Shown here piece by piece: positions 1 through 12,115 of a stretch of DNA of 64,000 nt. A program made the position numbers and the translations under genes. Numbering within the stretch: the first letter of the stretch is position 1; every line of letters starts with the position of its first letter. Under the pieces are notes generated by a model. It ran no database searches. It saw only the letters and a program-made list of their open reading frames with translations, and was not told the origin of the DNA. The stretch comes from Castor canadensis (Eukaryota > Chordata > Mammalia > Rodentia > Castoridae). The stretch spans positions 33,744,001-33,808,000 of the forward strand of contig NC_133400.1 of the NCBI RefSeq assembly GCF_047511655.1. The letters run 5' to 3'.

Positions 1-135
1 GGAACTTCCACTAGGCTCTACAGCTTACAGTTTTACACTACCTCCAAATAGCACCAAACTGGGGACCAAGCTTTTCATACACGGACCTGTGGGGGACATT
101 CCACATCCAAACTATAGCACCACTTTTGGGCTTGG
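1..135 (-). mobile_element. MaLR-type LTR fragment (partial, cut by window edge)
   Basis: The words 'actggggaccaagctt' and 'catccaaactatagca' are the usual end of a mammalian MaLR (MLT/MST-like) LTR read on the complementary strand. The same phrases recur near 22690-22745 and 37800-37860. Only this end lies inside the window. Family level is recognised; the subfamily is not. Confidence 0.5.
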
Positions 136-1147
136 AGACACTCACTGCTAGGTAGCACATCTTCCTTTGAGAGGACAGACCAAGGAAGGAGGGGTGCACA
201 CCCGTAGATAGGATATTCCGAGGCCTTATGCAGCCCAAGTGTGGTGGAAAAGAGGGGATGTGTTTCCAGGTGAACAGATGCCCATTGCCCCAGAGTCTCC
301 TCACCACAGGGAGAGGTACAGTTAGCACAGAAGCACAGCAGAGATCATGGGACAAGGACACACACATGCAGTGCCCAGGGCAGGGGTTCCTCTTGCCTGG
401 CTCCAAGGTGGGTCCTCGGGGTAAGAGTCAAGTGGCTGCTTAGACCAGAGCTGGCAGCTGGTAAAGACTCATAAACTGCTATTGCATTTCGGCTCGGGCT
501 CATGATGGTATCTAAGGGAATCTAGCTGTGTGAGGCCCAAACGTCCTCTGAGCTTAAGACATACTCACAGGTGACAAGGAATAAACATTATTTGAATTTG
601 AGAGAAAATGGAGCCAGCTTATGTCTTCAAAGAGAGTTTGTAGGGTGATGGGATGGTAAGCGACCCAGGGAGACAGGAGGCTAGACGTTCCCAGCAGCCA
701 TTGCATTCGAGATTCATAAGGTCAAACTACATAGCCCTGTGACGGCCACAGTTGGTAATCCCTTTCAAAGATATGCTGTCACTTCTGCATTAAATTTTTT
801 TAAAAGTCTGTGCTTTTCTTATAAAGAAGGCTACAAAAGAGCAATGTGATCCAAGAATTAAAGAGATAGAAACATATTTCTAAAAACACATTGCATGTAC
901 AGAGCTGTCCACTGAAATATAGGTTAGCAAAGTGTAAGTTACTCAGAGCACTGGGGAAGAGCTCCAGGAAAAGAAGCAGAGAAATATTTAAAGTCCCAGA
1001 CTTAGAGGTGTCTTTGGACTGAAACTACAGTGAAGCAAGAGAGGGGCTCCAATACTTACAGAGACACTTGCTATCCAGGTTACCACCCCTACCTTCTTAA
1101 ATTTAAGCTGCTGTCTCACTAGTGGCATCCTTCATGTTAATTGGGCC
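136..1147. other. No supported feature
   Basis: Unique-looking AT-balanced sequence. Short open frames occur on both strands around 38-443 but overlap each other, lack recognisable domains and run into the LTR fragment, so I treat them as chance. Confidence 0.6.
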
Positions 1148-1517
1148 TTTTGATTTTTTATTGTTGCAAAAATACTGATCTGTGTTCTTAATAAATTTTC
1201 AGTGTACAATGCAATACTGGTGACCATGGGTACTTCATACATCAGACTTCTAACACTTATTCATCTGCATAATTAAAACATTATGCCCCTAGATTAGAAA
1301 ATTCCCACTTCTCTCTCTCCAAGAACCCTTGGCAACCATCATTCTGCTCTCTGATTCTATGAGTCAAAATCTAAACAGGTTTAGACATTGGCATAAGGGA
1401 ACCTGGCAGTATCTGTTCTTCTGTGACTGACTTGTTTCACTTAGCATAAAGTCTTTAAGGTTCATCCATATATTCACACATTGCAGGATTTCCTTTTTAA
1501 GGCTGAATAATATTCCA

Positions 1518-1553
<36 letters not shown>

Positions 1554-1562
1554 TTTCTTCAT
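1148..1562 (-). mobile_element. Old L1 3'-end segment, minus orientation (part of twin-primed L1)
   Basis: Read on the minus strand this is the familiar L1M tail, with a 'ggaatattattcagcctt' type phrase, the 'atggatgaacctt' phrase and 'atgctaagtgaaa'. A (CA)n tract at 1518-1552 has expanded inside it. The neighbouring block at 1563-2239 is the upstream part of the same L1 in opposite orientation. Confidence 0.65.
1518..1552. repeat. (CA)n microsatellite
   Basis: About 17 uninterrupted CA dinucleotides inside the L1 tail, where related L1 copies have a short TG-rich stretch. Confidence 0.95.
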
Positions 1563-2239
1563 CCATTCAGCTCTTGATGAAAATTTAAATATAAGATCTG
1601 AAATTCCTAGAAGAAGACATAGGGGAGAAGCTTCATGACATTGGTCATGGCAACAATTTCGTGGATGTGACACCAAAAGCACAAGCAACAAGAGCAAAAC
1701 TTAACATTCAGGAGTGTGCCAAACAAAAAGTTTCTTTCTGTACAGCAGAGTAGAAAAGCTATCTACAGAATTGGAGAAAATAGTTGCAAACAACACACCT
1801 GAAAAGCAGCTAATTTCCAAAGTATTTAAGGAACTGCTTCAACTCAAAAGCAAACCTTATTTTAAAAAATGGACTAAAAACTTGAATAGATGTTTCTTCA
1901 AATACACACCTGGCCAGCAGATACACAAAAGATGTTCAACAGCTCTAATCATCAGGGAAAGGCAGATCAAAACTACAATGAGACATCACCTCACATCTGT
2001 TAAGACACTTGTTATCCCCATCCCAAAAAAATGATGTGAGAATATGGAGAAATTGGAACACTTGCTCCCTGTTGGTGCAAATGCGAAATGGCATAGCCAT
2101 TATGTAAATAACATGAAAGTTGCTCAGAAAACTAAAAATAGAACTACCATATGATTTAGCAATTTTGGGTATCCATCCAAAAGAACTGCAACCAGATCTC
2201 AAAGAGATATTAGCACCCCAATATTCATTTGCGGCATTA
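1563..2239 (+). mobile_element. Old L1 ORF2-end/3' region, plus orientation (inverted 5' piece)
   Basis: Typical L1M phrases run left to right: 'cctagaagaagacatagg', 'gacaccaaaagcaca', 'tcatcagggaaaggcagatc', and 'tggagaaattggaacactt'. A 106-codon open frame at 1714-2034 is a relic of this L1 and not a gene. It ends where the opposite-strand piece at 1148-1562 would continue in an intact L1, which is the layout left by twin priming. Confidence 0.65.
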
Positions 2240-2345
2240 CTTGTTTTTATTATTGTTGTTGTTCCGGGGGGTACATTGTGACATTTACAAAAGTTCTTAC
2301 AATATATCATAGTTGAATTCACCCCCTCCATCATTCTTCCCTAGC
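2240..2345 (-). mobile_element. L1 3'UTR fragment, lineage-specific type
   Basis: Contains 'gttcttacaatatatcat' and 'ttgaattcaccccctccatc', which closely match a longer L1 3'UTR at 42165-42570. Minus orientation is inferred from the T-rich left side. Confidence 0.5.
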
Positions 2346-3684
2346 CAAGATGTGGGAATAGCCAAGGATTTTCAAGTCTCTGGTTAAACAAATTAATAGA
2401 CAATTACATTCTTCAGATCATTTCCACAAATTGCTTTGCAATTGGCTCTCTGGGTTAGAAAAAGCTGGGCACAACTAGGGCTTTTCCCCAGAGGGAGACA
2501 TCCATCCCCAGATGCGCAGATGTGCACATCTAGACAGTCATCTTGCTTTCAGCTCAATGAGGAAGCTGCGTCTGGGGTGAGCTGACATTCAACATGTGTG
2601 GCAAAGAAATAGACCAGTCCCTGGGTCCTCAGCAGGTGCCAGGGAGAAAGTAGAGAGGGACAAGTCCCCAAAGCACAGATATCCTCCTTGAAATATTTGC
2701 TTTTGTTTCCATAGGTATTTATTTGTGTTTTTCTCTGACTGTTTGCATGTCATTGAGAGTTAAAGAAGACATATTGAACATCCTAAAGAGAAGCAGTAAA
2801 AATAATTTAACTTATTTCTTTCATGTCTGAGTGTATTAATTCTTGCTTACATAAGGAAGTACAAAAAACAAACTGTAAACAAGGAATCATTTGGAATTAG
2901 ATTATGCATGAATAATGACACACATTTTCATCTAAGATGGGGGGGCAATCTTGTTTTATTGCCAGTGGCTCTAAAAAATGTTTTCCTTTTTCAAAGGAAA
3001 TTACTCAGAATGTAGTAAAACATGCTTTCTGCTCTAAAAGGATTAATTTACCTTTTGTGTCATGTGAAAATAAATGCAATCAATACCTCAATTCTCCTCC
3101 TCTATAGAGAAAGACAGTTTCCAAGTTTGAATTCCAGGGAATGGTCATTCTTACCCCTGATTTCCTAATACTCAGATTTTGTTTCCTTTATGCTCTCTGT
3201 CACCCAGATTTTCCTCAGAGCCCCCTTACCTTCTGGGGTTTCTACTTCTTTCTCCATCCCTGCAACCTCTTCTTTTCCATGTGACATTTAATTTCTGTGA
3301 TCCCCTCATCTTCCCAGTGTTTCCATTGGCACCAAACACTGAGAAGCACAAAGTGACCAAAGATGAGCAAAGGCAGCAATCGGCACAGGCTCCAGCGATG
3401 GGATCTGCCTCTTCCTAACCCCACACCGGTGTGACTTTGAACTTGCTTCTTAACCTGGCAATCTTTCACCATTTTCATTTGCAAGAGAAAGACAAACAGT
3501 AACCCCACACACATACCACCACAGTTGGATTTACTAAACGCATCACTGCTTGCCTTGCCCTCATGTTTAAATGCCAATTCAGGTTGTAATACACGTGTGC
3601 ATGGAAGCAATGCTGGGAATCTCTCTGTATAGCTATCCTTATCTCAAGCTAGCAAAAATGCTATCCCAAAAAATGCAAACAACA
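2346..3684. other. No supported feature
   Basis: Unique sequence with no recognisable repeat, RNA gene or exon. Overlapping open frames at 3179-3610 on both strands have no recognisable domain. Confidence 0.5.
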
Positions 3685-3686
3685 GG

Positions 3687-3769
3687 ATTGGGGGTGTAGC
3701 TCAAGTGACAGAGCACTTGTCTAGCAAGCGTGAGGTCCTGGATTCAATCCCAGTACAACAACAACAAAA
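3687..3769 (+). mobile_element. ID-like (tRNA-derived) SINE
   Basis: Box A-like 'gtgtagctcaagtgacaga' is followed by 'gattcaatcccagtac' and a CAA/A tail. This is the monomeric tRNA-half seen through the window. Confidence 0.8.
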
Positions 3770-4635
3770 GATCCAATGGAAACTCGGTAGGTGGAGAGTA
3801 GTGATATTCCAGGCAGGGGCACAGTAAATACACAGGATGCAGAGGATTTCTTCAGGTCACTATGGACTTGTGGGTATTTAATTCTATGCCTTGTGATATG
3901 ATCACTATTTGTCAGGTTATGCAGTTGATCCAGCTTTGCCTATTGAATCCTCCTTCATGTGGGTGCTTGTGTTCTTCTGACATACCTCTGTTACTTTTCG
4001 AGCACTTGCTTGGTGGCACACAAGATGCATCAAGTGCATTTTGATTTCCCTGCCCCAGCCCTGGAGTCAGTTATTCCTTTAAGAAGACTTTGGCCAGGGT
4101 TCCTCAGGCAAACAAGAGCAGGGGTAGAGGAAGCCCTTCAGACTGAAGGCAGGGAGAGCAGGTAAGGCAAGAAACAGGATGCATGATGGGGCAAAGGGAA
4201 TGAGGGTGACACCATGCTGGGTGGCTGGAATGAGAATGACAATGCATGTTTGAGAGAGACTGTACTTGTTACGTCTCTCCTGAGAAGTAAGAACATTCCA
4301 AATTTAGGAATATTGGAACTTCATACATCAAGTTTCCTGGAATGTTGTGAAGTCACAGTCAGGTCTCTGGTTTATCCTTGGCGATCTGTATGCTCTGAGC
4401 GGACTCTAAACCTCCCAAACACAAAGTCATGTAACTCAGATCTCCAAATGCAGCCCAAGTCACAGCACAGAGAAATACCTTCTGAATTGGTCCTAGTATG
4501 GTTTTGTAGACAGAGGCAAGGAATCTTCCTGCTCCTGGGCACTGATTTACTTTATTATTTTATCTAAAATTATTAGCAATAACATATTTGCTAATAATTT
4601 TAGGCTTTGTATTAAACCCTATTGAATTAGCTTCT
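3770..4635. other. No supported feature
   Basis: Unique sequence. Open frames at 3862-4165 and 4214-4567 show no recognisable protein family. Confidence 0.5.
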
Positions 4636-4639
4636 CAAA

Positions 4640-4800
4640 TCCTTGCAATGAAACAAAAGACTATTACTATTCCCCTTTTAAGATGAGAAAACTGAGGCCT
4701 GAGTTCATACTGCTAATAGAGGGTGGGGACCAATGCCACCGTGGGCAGTAGGACTCTGTAGTCATGCACTAAACCATGGCACCACTGTGCCACCTAAAAC
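4640..4800 (-). mobile_element. MIR SINE
   Basis: 'agatgagaaaactgaggcc' and the following 'gactctg...' segment are the core of MIR read on its complement. Diverged copy with approximate edges. Confidence 0.65.
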
Positions 4801-5024
4801 ATGGTGCATTCATGTCCCTGAACCTGGATTCACTGAAGTTATTAAGTATCAGGAACTGGGGACACAAGGACAAAGACAGACAAACAAGATAAGCCATTAA
4901 TTACTTCTTCCCTTGAGCAAGTTTATCTAGGGAAGAGATTTTTAACCTTGACTAGCAAGGAGCTAAAGCTTTCAGTAGTTACTCAAAGAGCTTACAAACC
5001 CGGGAAATCTCACCCAGATGGCAG

Positions 5025-5225
5025 AGCCTGGCTAGCTGAGTTCAAATCTCCACTATCCCTCTTCAAAGCAATGTGTCTTTCTGTGCCTCGGTTTCCACCT
5101 CGGGGTGATGCCAACACTGACCTTAGAGGCGGATATGGGAGTCACTGGGACACTGAATGTAAAGCACTTAGAATTATGCTTGGCCACGAAGTAGGCACCA
5201 CATTAAGTTTTTGGGTAATTTTATG
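5025..5225 (+). mobile_element. MIR SINE
   Basis: Plus-orientation MIR: 'gctgagttcaaatctcc', 'tctgtgcctcggtttcc', then 'aatgtaaagcacttagaa' and 'gcttggccacgaagtagg', in consensus order. Confidence 0.7.
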
Positions 5226-5400
5226 TCAACTTTATTAAGATTTAATTTACATTCAAGAAACAGCCCCCATGCAAGTTGTGCAGTTGGATGAGTTCTGACG
5301 CCAGTACTCCCAAGAGGAAGTCCCACCACATCAAGAGTCAGCTATCACTTTATCTTTAGTGTACTTGTACTTCCTTCAGGGCAGTGCAGTGGTGGGATGC
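5226..5400 (-). mobile_element. Possible old L1 fragment
   Basis: 'tttattaagatttaattta' followed by a diverged 'gtgcagttggatgagttct' resembles the complement of an L1M 3' tail. Strongly diverged, so tentative. Confidence 0.3.
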
Positions 5401-5974
5401 ATGGCCTTCAGCACAGGGCTGGACATGATACACACCAACACACGTGATGAGTTTTACCATTATCATTAGGCATTAAAAGTCACTCACTGGAGTGAGTTAC
5501 TTAAAAGCTCAGCACAAAAAGGCAAACTCCAATTTTGAGTAGAAAAATAGCCAAAGATTTTTCTGAGAAAGAAAAATTACAAGCCAGGCAGCTGGTGAGG
5601 AGAGGCACCCATGATTGGATCTGTTCCACATTCAAACCCCAAAGGTCTCTGAACTTCAGACACGTACACAGAGAGTGACCAGAATTCCCAGCAGCATCCT
5701 GGCTCTTGGCCAGCCAAGAGTCTTGGAGAGAGAAAGCAGCCCCCCACCCCTACCTAGGGCCAGAATCAGAGAGCGCACTGCCAAGAGAGAGATCGTCCTC
5801 CTTTCCTTCTGCACTTTGATGGGGCTGCCAGACCCCTGCCTCCCATCTGCGATCCCAAGTTCAATATTTTAAACAAGTCTTGCCAAAAAGCCACGAGTGT
5901 AGACTCCCAGGAAAACAAACACTGGAAGAAGTATTTTTGACAATGCAGGAGCCCTGCCATGACTGGCTGTTCTT
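5401..5974. other. No supported feature
   Basis: Unique sequence with no recognisable repeat or exon. Confidence 0.5.
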
Positions 5975-6200
5975 AGAGATAAGATATCTGTTCACCTTTC
6001 ATAAATGTCAGACTGGAAATAAAACGACAGGATAATGAGGTCTTATTTCCAGAGCAGCAGGCAGGCACCTACTAATTAACCCACAGACCACTAACAAACG
6101 TGCCGTTTAGATGCTTTTGCGTCTAAATCGTCAGATACACAAATAGCTTGGGCTCAAACAATCTGATTTTCTTACCCTCCTCTGCTATTTTTAAAATAAT
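5975..6200. promoter_or_regulatory. Candidate conserved non-coding element
   Basis: Repeat-free stretch with a short hairpin at about 6105-6125 (TTAGATGC / GCGTCTAA arms), two retained CpGs there, 'actaattaac' and GATAAG-type motifs. Function is inferred from motif density only; no alignment was possible. Confidence 0.25.
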
Positions 6201-7214
6201 TTCAATGGCTCCAATAATACATCTGTTCATTCATCCCTTGCACATTTGCATAACACCCACTGTGTGCAGGGCATTCCACCAAGGTGGTGGTGGATTTTAG
6301 GAGCCTTAATTTTGTGTAGAGTATAAACTGTGCTGTCCAACAAGTTGGGATTTGAACTTTGGCCTCATTTCTTGACATATAGATTATTACTACCAGCCTC
6401 CCTACCTCACACATTCAGCTCACATGGTGACAATGCCACTGTCTCTTATAAGTCGTTGTTGGGGATACATGAGGAAATACAAGTTGTCTCATAGGCAGAA
6501 AGCAGTACTGATTTTAAAGAAGAGGCAAGTTGAGGAGAAGGAGGAGGAAAGGTGGGAGAAGGAAGAGGGAAAAGGGAAGGGGGAAAGATAAAGACGAGGT
6601 GATGTGGAAGTGACAAAGGAGAAGAAACAATGAGGATGGAGACAGAGCAGAAACAAAAGATGAGACTGGACTTCCTACCTCCAGAATTTTGAGGCATTAC
6701 TTTCTGCTGTTCAATCCACACACCTAGCATGGCTTTTGGCCCTGGCAAAGCAATATAGGAGAATTGCTAACACAGATACAGTCAGAAAAGCACGACAATC
6801 TCTTAAACAAGTCATTTTCTAAACCCCTTACCATGGTGTTAGGAAGCAGAGCCTGGAGGGTGGGGAGAACATGAGAGGGAGACTATATTTGGAGATCAGA
6901 TGCCCTTGTGTGTTTCTGATGCGGGGAGGGAGCTGCCACTGGTTTGGCAGACAGGGTATGTGTGAGGGGTCTGCCTGGCATAGGAAGGATTGAAATACTT
7001 TGTTCTGAAGGTGATAAGAACTGGGTTTCAGAGGTGGGAATCAGAAGTGAGAGACAACATTCCAAATCCATTCACATGGGATATTTACATGCAAAAAAAA
7101 AAAAAAAAGAGTATTTCACGAAAGGGGTTCAGTCTCTTTACCCCAGAAACAATGATACGTCCTTATTCTGAAATGTATTTATTTCTTTCTAAAGCAGTGC
7201 TTTATGAATCACCG
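6201..7214. other. Unique sequence with a purine tract and a poly(A) run
   Basis: A GGA/GAA-rich tract spans about 6529-6600 and an uninterrupted A-run lies at about 7093-7108. Short open frames here are chance. Confidence 0.5.
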
Positions 7215-7224
7215 CACTGAATTC

Positions 7225-7720
7225 CATTGGTGCTATCCTAGGTTGAATGATGGCCCCTGAAAAAGATATGTACATGTCCTGACTCCAGAAACCCATGTAT
7301 GTGACCTTATTTTGAATGAAACGGTTTTCTCAGATGTCTTTAAGCTAAGAATCTCCAGATTAGAACATCCTGGATTATCCAGGTGGCCCTACATCCAGTG
7401 ACAAGTGTCCTTATAAAAGGCATCAAGGGATAATGAGGGACACCAAGGAGAGATGAAAAGAGAACAAGAAAAGCCCATGCAAAGATAAAAGCAGCAGTTG
7501 GATTTAGTCAGCTACAAGCCAAGGGACACTGGAGCCACCAGAAGTGAAAGCAAAGAAGAGTTCTGTAATTCCGTAGGTCTTCAGAAGGCACTCAACTCAC
7601 CAGTACCTGTGTTCTGGATTTCCAGAATCCAGCCTCCAAAACAATGAGACAATACAATTTTGTTGCTTCACACACCAAGTTGGAGATCATTTGCTAAGGC
7701 ATCTCTAACAGACTTGAAAT
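7225..7720 (+). mobile_element. Old mammalian LTR-like repeat
   Basis: Order of phrases: 'ggttgaatgatggcccc', 'gtgaccttattttgaatg', 'gtccttataaaaggcat', 'agctacaagccaaggga', 'ccagcctccaaaacaatga'. The same family appears at 45509-45860, 51750-52600 and 63505-63985. I recognise the family layout (MaLR/MLT-like) but cannot name the subfamily. Confidence 0.5.
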
Positions 7721-8086
7721 TATAATACAAAGCCTTTGAGAAGGGACAAGGAGAAATTCTAATTCCTATGTGACCAGTGAGAAAAGTAATGTCCTGTTCC
7801 TTCCTGAGTTAGTTACCCAGGGCCTCCATTGGACATGCTCTCAGTGTAGCCTATGACATCATGAGAGATTTGGAAGTCTGATCAGTAAGCCAGTCATCAG
7901 CCATGTGTATTGTTGATAGGAGAAAAGATCTTGGAGAGGTGGAACTGGGCAGGCTTTAGCTAAGATAGTAGTACATGAGGAAGGTGGACCAAAAGGCCAA
8001 GGTGAAGATTTTCTGAAATCACCAGGTCTTTGCCTTCATGGGGTTCAAATTCTAATGGGAGTGTGGGGAGGACAGAAAAGAGATAA
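7721..8086. other. No supported feature
   Basis: Unique sequence between two old repeats. Confidence 0.5.
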
Positions 8087-8418
8087 CAGTCATCCCTCTT
8101 TATTCATAGTGGACTGGTTCCAAGATGCCCTCTGGACAAAAAAAATCTATAGATGCTCAAGTCTCCTTAAAAACATGACCTAGTTTTTATACATAACCTA
8201 CACATATCATCCTGTATACTTTATAATCGCTAGATTACTTATGGTACTGAGTACTGTGTAAATGCTATGTAAGTAGTTTCTATACTCTATTGTTTAAGAA
8301 ATGATGACAAGAAGAATCTGTATATATTGAGTACAGATACAATTTTTTAAATATATTTTGTTTTGTGGTTGGTGGGATACTCTGAATATAGCACCTGTAG
8401 GTATAGAGGACCCACTAT
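8087..8418 (+). mobile_element. Tigger/MER2-like non-autonomous DNA transposon
   Basis: Starts with 'cagtcatccctctttattc' and ends with a diverged inverted copy ('gaggacccacta'). The middle has 'tgctcaagtctcc', 'acataacctacacatatc' and 'tgctatgtaagtagtt', all familiar from the MER2 group. It is flanked by TA-rich sites as expected for Tc1/mariner-type elements. Confidence 0.6.
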
Positions 8419-10570
8419 AGTCAATAAATACATAAAAATCAAATTTCAGACAGCACTAAATTCTAAGGAGAAAAAAATTTTTTTTAAAAAAAAAAGATTG
8501 GAATTGTGATGGGGAAAGAAGGAAAATATGATATTAGTAAATGTTGTGGGACAAGTTGCCCTGTGACCTCGCCAGTTTGAGGACTATTTGGATAAAGAGA
8601 TTTAAATAGATCTCATTACTCCAGAACCCTCAGAGTTGTATGCATGCTAGTGTTTCTTAAGAGACTCCAAGAAGAGCAGTTCCTAAATATCTCTGTCTCT
8701 GAGGCCTTCTTTTCACACAGCCTCCCTGGGACCTTTGTAACACTGGGAATACATTTAAGGAAGACACCTGAAGGCAAAGGATCCCATCAGGTATGAAGAA
8801 CAATTGTCTCAAAGCAACTGGAAGTCAGTCAGGGAAGTGTTGGTGTGACATCCAAGGTGTGGGCTGGTGTGAAATGCAGACATGGAGCAGTGACAACACC
8901 ACTGGGGACAGAGGGTGAGGACAGGATAGTATGACGACCCATGAGCGTCTTCCCAGAAATTCTAAAACATGGGACCATCCTGCCTAGTAGCTGGAAGTTG
9001 AGTAGGAAGCTCACCTCAGAATTGGGTCTAATGTTTGTTGAAGAAGTAGACTGGAGGTGAAACTAGGCGGATAGCATACAAATTGAACCAGCTTGTGGAA
9101 CACAGTGGGGTTACCCAGTTTTAAGTCTCTCTTTACAAGCTATCAAGTCCCTCCTCACTCACTGAGCGCTTTTAGTCTGTTTTTGTTACTCTTTCTGTGT
9201 CCTTTGGAAGTGTTTCCATGTGACCTGGTACAGCACCCATGCTGCCTTAGAGGGGAGGCCAGGCCCACGGAGCCTCTGCGGCCCGAACCCCATGACCATT
9301 GTGCCCATCCTCTGCCCACAGCAGCCTGTCTGCTGGACTTGGTCACCTCAAACACTGTGCTGAGACGCAGATGTACCTGACTGAGGTCACAGGGCTTCAC
9401 ACAGTGTCCAGCTCGCCATGCTCTCAGGGTCAGCCCCTTCCCTCCAACCCTCAGGCGTGGGGCACCGGGCACCTTCTTTTCCGTTCTCTTTCCCTGATCT
9501 CTCTGGGGACCCCATGCTCTTGTGCAGTCTAGCCTCACTGCCCCCACCTCCCCAGACCTTCAAAATGGCTTTAAGTTCCCCGTGTGGCCATGAGAGGAGG
9601 GGCGGTTCAGGGTAACATTTTTTTTCCCCAAGAGCTTCTCTGATAATGCACATTTTTGGGGTTCACATACAAGAGGGAAACTACCCCAATTCCACTCGTG
9701 AAATCCATGTGGAAATGCGTGTGTGGGAACTCAGGCCAGGACTCCATTCATCACGCACATCTCAGCCCCCGGGCCTGTCAAAGGCCCCTGATCCGCTCTT
9801 TTCAACACGCCCGCATGCTCTCTCTCCTCCAAGTAGATAATTAAGCTGTTCCTCGTCAGACCTCTGGGACTGTGCTCTGGCTCCCGGGCTTGGTGACTGC
9901 CACTCGTGCTGACAGACCCCAGGTGCCCCCCGCTCTGAGATTCCCACCTCCCGCCAGGCACGTCTCAGTTCCACGGGCTCCTGAGTCACCCTCCTCAGAA
10001 ACACAGTGTTCTGAGAATCTTTTTTTTCTAAGCTTGCCATAAAAACATGGAATTATTTTTTTTTAATTTGAAATTCATTTTCAGTCTTCTTTTATAGATC
10101 TGTCATTTATACAATACCTGGAAAACTTTCTAAAATCAGATATAATTTATGAATCCCTTCTTTTCGGCATAATGTCATTTTGTACATTAAAATGATAATG
10201 ACTAGAAGGCACAGATGTGTCTCTTCTTCAGGGGGTGGGGATAGTGAGGGGGAGATTGTGGGTGGGGGGCTGTTCTGGATCCTCTGAAACAAGCCCCCGT
10301 GTGCCTGAGCACAGCCCACCCGGGGCTCTCAAAAGAGGGAGAAAATAGCAAAATTGGGTTGTTTTCATATCCTTGAAATGAGATTAACGGTGAAAAGTAG
10401 CTTATGCCCCTTGTAAGGCAACAAGCCCTTGACAAATGGTGATTTGCACATAAAGATTTCAGATTGTACTTGATTTTCGAAGAGAATGTGCTTTGAGGTA
10501 GTTGAAGGCAATATGTACAGCTGTAGCTCTCATCTCAGTCCTAGCTCAAAAGAGGCTATTTTTTAAAAAA
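8419..10570. other. Unique sequence, partly GC-rich
   Basis: The 9200-10000 part is noticeably more GC-rich and retains several CpGs. Many overlapping open frames on both strands there (60-130 codons) reflect base composition; none shows a recognisable domain or splice-bounded exon. Confidence 0.45.
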
Positions 10571-10577
10571 AATATTG

Positions 10578-10790
10578 AGAGCTGGGGCCATGGCTCAAGT
10601 GGTAAAGTACCTGCCTACCAAGCACAAGGCTTTGAGTTCAAATTCCAGTACTGCCCAAAAAAGTTGAATCAGACCAAGTGTGCACATGTCTATAATCTCA
10701 GCCCTCAAGAAACTGAGGCAGAAGGATAGAGAATTCAAGGCCAGCCTGGGCTACATAGTAAGAACCTGTCTTGAAAACCAAAACAGTTGA
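10578..10790 (+). mobile_element. Composite ID-B1 SINE
   Basis: A tRNA-like half ('ccatggctcaagtggtaaag', 'gagttcaaattccagtac') is followed by a B1/Alu-like half ('actgaggcagaaggata', 'aaggccagcctgggctaca'). Confidence 0.85.
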
Positions 10791-10904
10791 ATGTGATGTG
10801 AATCTGATGTTCAACCTAGCTGGAGAACATTGTAGTAGTAGCCTTCAGAAGATGGGCCTCTGACCTCAGTCAGAAAAGTTGGTACCTTGCATGATCTTGG
10901 GGTC

Positions 10905-11088
10905 ATAATGAAAGCTAATGTTTACTTACTCCTTAACACCGACCAACCAACCTCTCATCACACAGAGGCCTCTTAACCTATGAGACAACTACCATAATCG
11001 TCCTGTATCTCAGATAAAGAAACTGAAACCACATAGCTTAAGGAAATTGCCTAAGGCTACACAGCCAGGAATTGGCTGAGATATGAAT
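10905..11088 (-). mobile_element. MIR SINE
   Basis: 'gataaagaaactgaaacc', 'aggaaattgcctaaggcta' and 'cacagccaggaattgg' are the MIR core read on its complement. Confidence 0.7.
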
Positions 11089-11089
11089 T

Positions 11090-11955
11090 TTTGGTACATT
11101 TTTAACAGGTTTTAGTATGACATTTTCATACATGTTTATAATGAACTTTGGTCTTATTCACCCCCTTGTTATCCTCTTTTGTTCCCCCTCTCCCTCCTTC
11201 CTTCCTTTTCCCAAATAGTTCTCCTTCTATTCTACTTCCAAGTCTTCTTTGTTTTTTAAACCTAGATTCCACATATGGGAGAAAACATGCAATATTTATC
11301 TTTTAGCATCTAGCTCATTTCACTTAACATGGTGATCTCCAGTTCCATCCATTTACCTGCAAATGACTCAATTTCATTCTGCTTTATGGAAGGATAAAAC
11401 TCTGTCGTGTATATGTGCCATGTTTTCCTTATCCATTCGTCAGGTGATAAGCACCTCAGCTGATTTCATAACTTGGCTACTGTGAATAGTGCCACAAAAA
11501 CATGGGTACACAGGCATCTCTGTTGTATGCTGATGTGTGCCCAGGAATAGTAGAGCAGAATCATATCGTAGGTCTGTTTGTAGTTTCTTGAGGAACCTCC
11601 ATATTGATATAAGTTAGTGGCTGCACTAACTTATATTCCCACCAACAGTGTATAAGGGTTTCTCCCTTCCCCCTTGCCTGCAATCTCTCTAGCATTTATT
11701 GTTTATTCTCTTGATGATAGCCATTCTGACTGGGGTCAGATGGAATTTCAGCATCCTTTTGGTGTTTCATTTTTTAAGGTTTTTTTGTTTTTGTTTTGGC
11801 AATACTGGTTCAAGCTCATGGCCTCTCTCTTGCAGGCAGGCACTGCACTGCTTGAGCCACACCTCCAGCCCTTGAGTTCTTCATATAGTCTGGATATTAA
11901 CCCCTGCCCAGTGAAAAGCTGCTAAAGTCTTTCATTCTGCAGGCTGTCTGAGACA
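11090..11955 (-). mobile_element. L1 3'UTR and ORF2 end, interrupted by a SINE
   Basis: Minus-strand L1: 'catttcacttaacatggt', 'cagttccatccatttacc', 'tggctactgtgaatagtg', 'cccaccaacagtgtata' and 'attctgactggggtcagatgg'. After the SINE at 11759-11873 it resumes with 'ttgagttcttcatatagtct'. It carries many stops and is an inactive fragment. Confidence 0.75.
11759..11873 (-). mobile_element. ID-like SINE nested in L1
   Basis: 'ggcaatactggttcaagctc' and 'gcaggcactgcactgcttga' are the complement of the tRNA-like SINE, with a T-rich tail on the left. It splits the surrounding L1, so it is the younger insertion. Confidence 0.7.
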
Positions 11956-12019
11956 AGATTTGAACCCAGGCAGGCTGCAGCCTGATCTCTATGTGCTAAA
12001 GTAGTTGCCTTCATAAAAA

Positions 12020-12115
12020 GGATTTAAACATCTGTTCTTACATAGCCTGCAACCTCGTTTGCCTATCTGTAAAGTGAGGAATGGCTGAACAAGGTGATGT
12101 TTAAAATTCTGTAGT
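12020..12115 (+). mobile_element. MIR fragment
   Basis: 'tgcctatctgtaaagtgag' matches the plus-orientation MIR core; only a short piece is recognisable. Confidence 0.45.

Noticed and set aside
1714-2034. 106-codon open frame as a host gene
   Set aside because: It is L1-derived sequence.
3687-3769. Functional tRNA gene
   Set aside because: A tRNA-like box is present, but the sequence is the ID-type SINE found many times in the window, with an A-rich tail and no cloverleaf.
9155-9653. Overlapping frames in the GC-rich 9.2-10.0 kb region as an exon or CpG island promoter
   Set aside because: CpG density is modest, frames overlap on both strands equally, and no conserved protein motif or good splice-bounded exon was seen.
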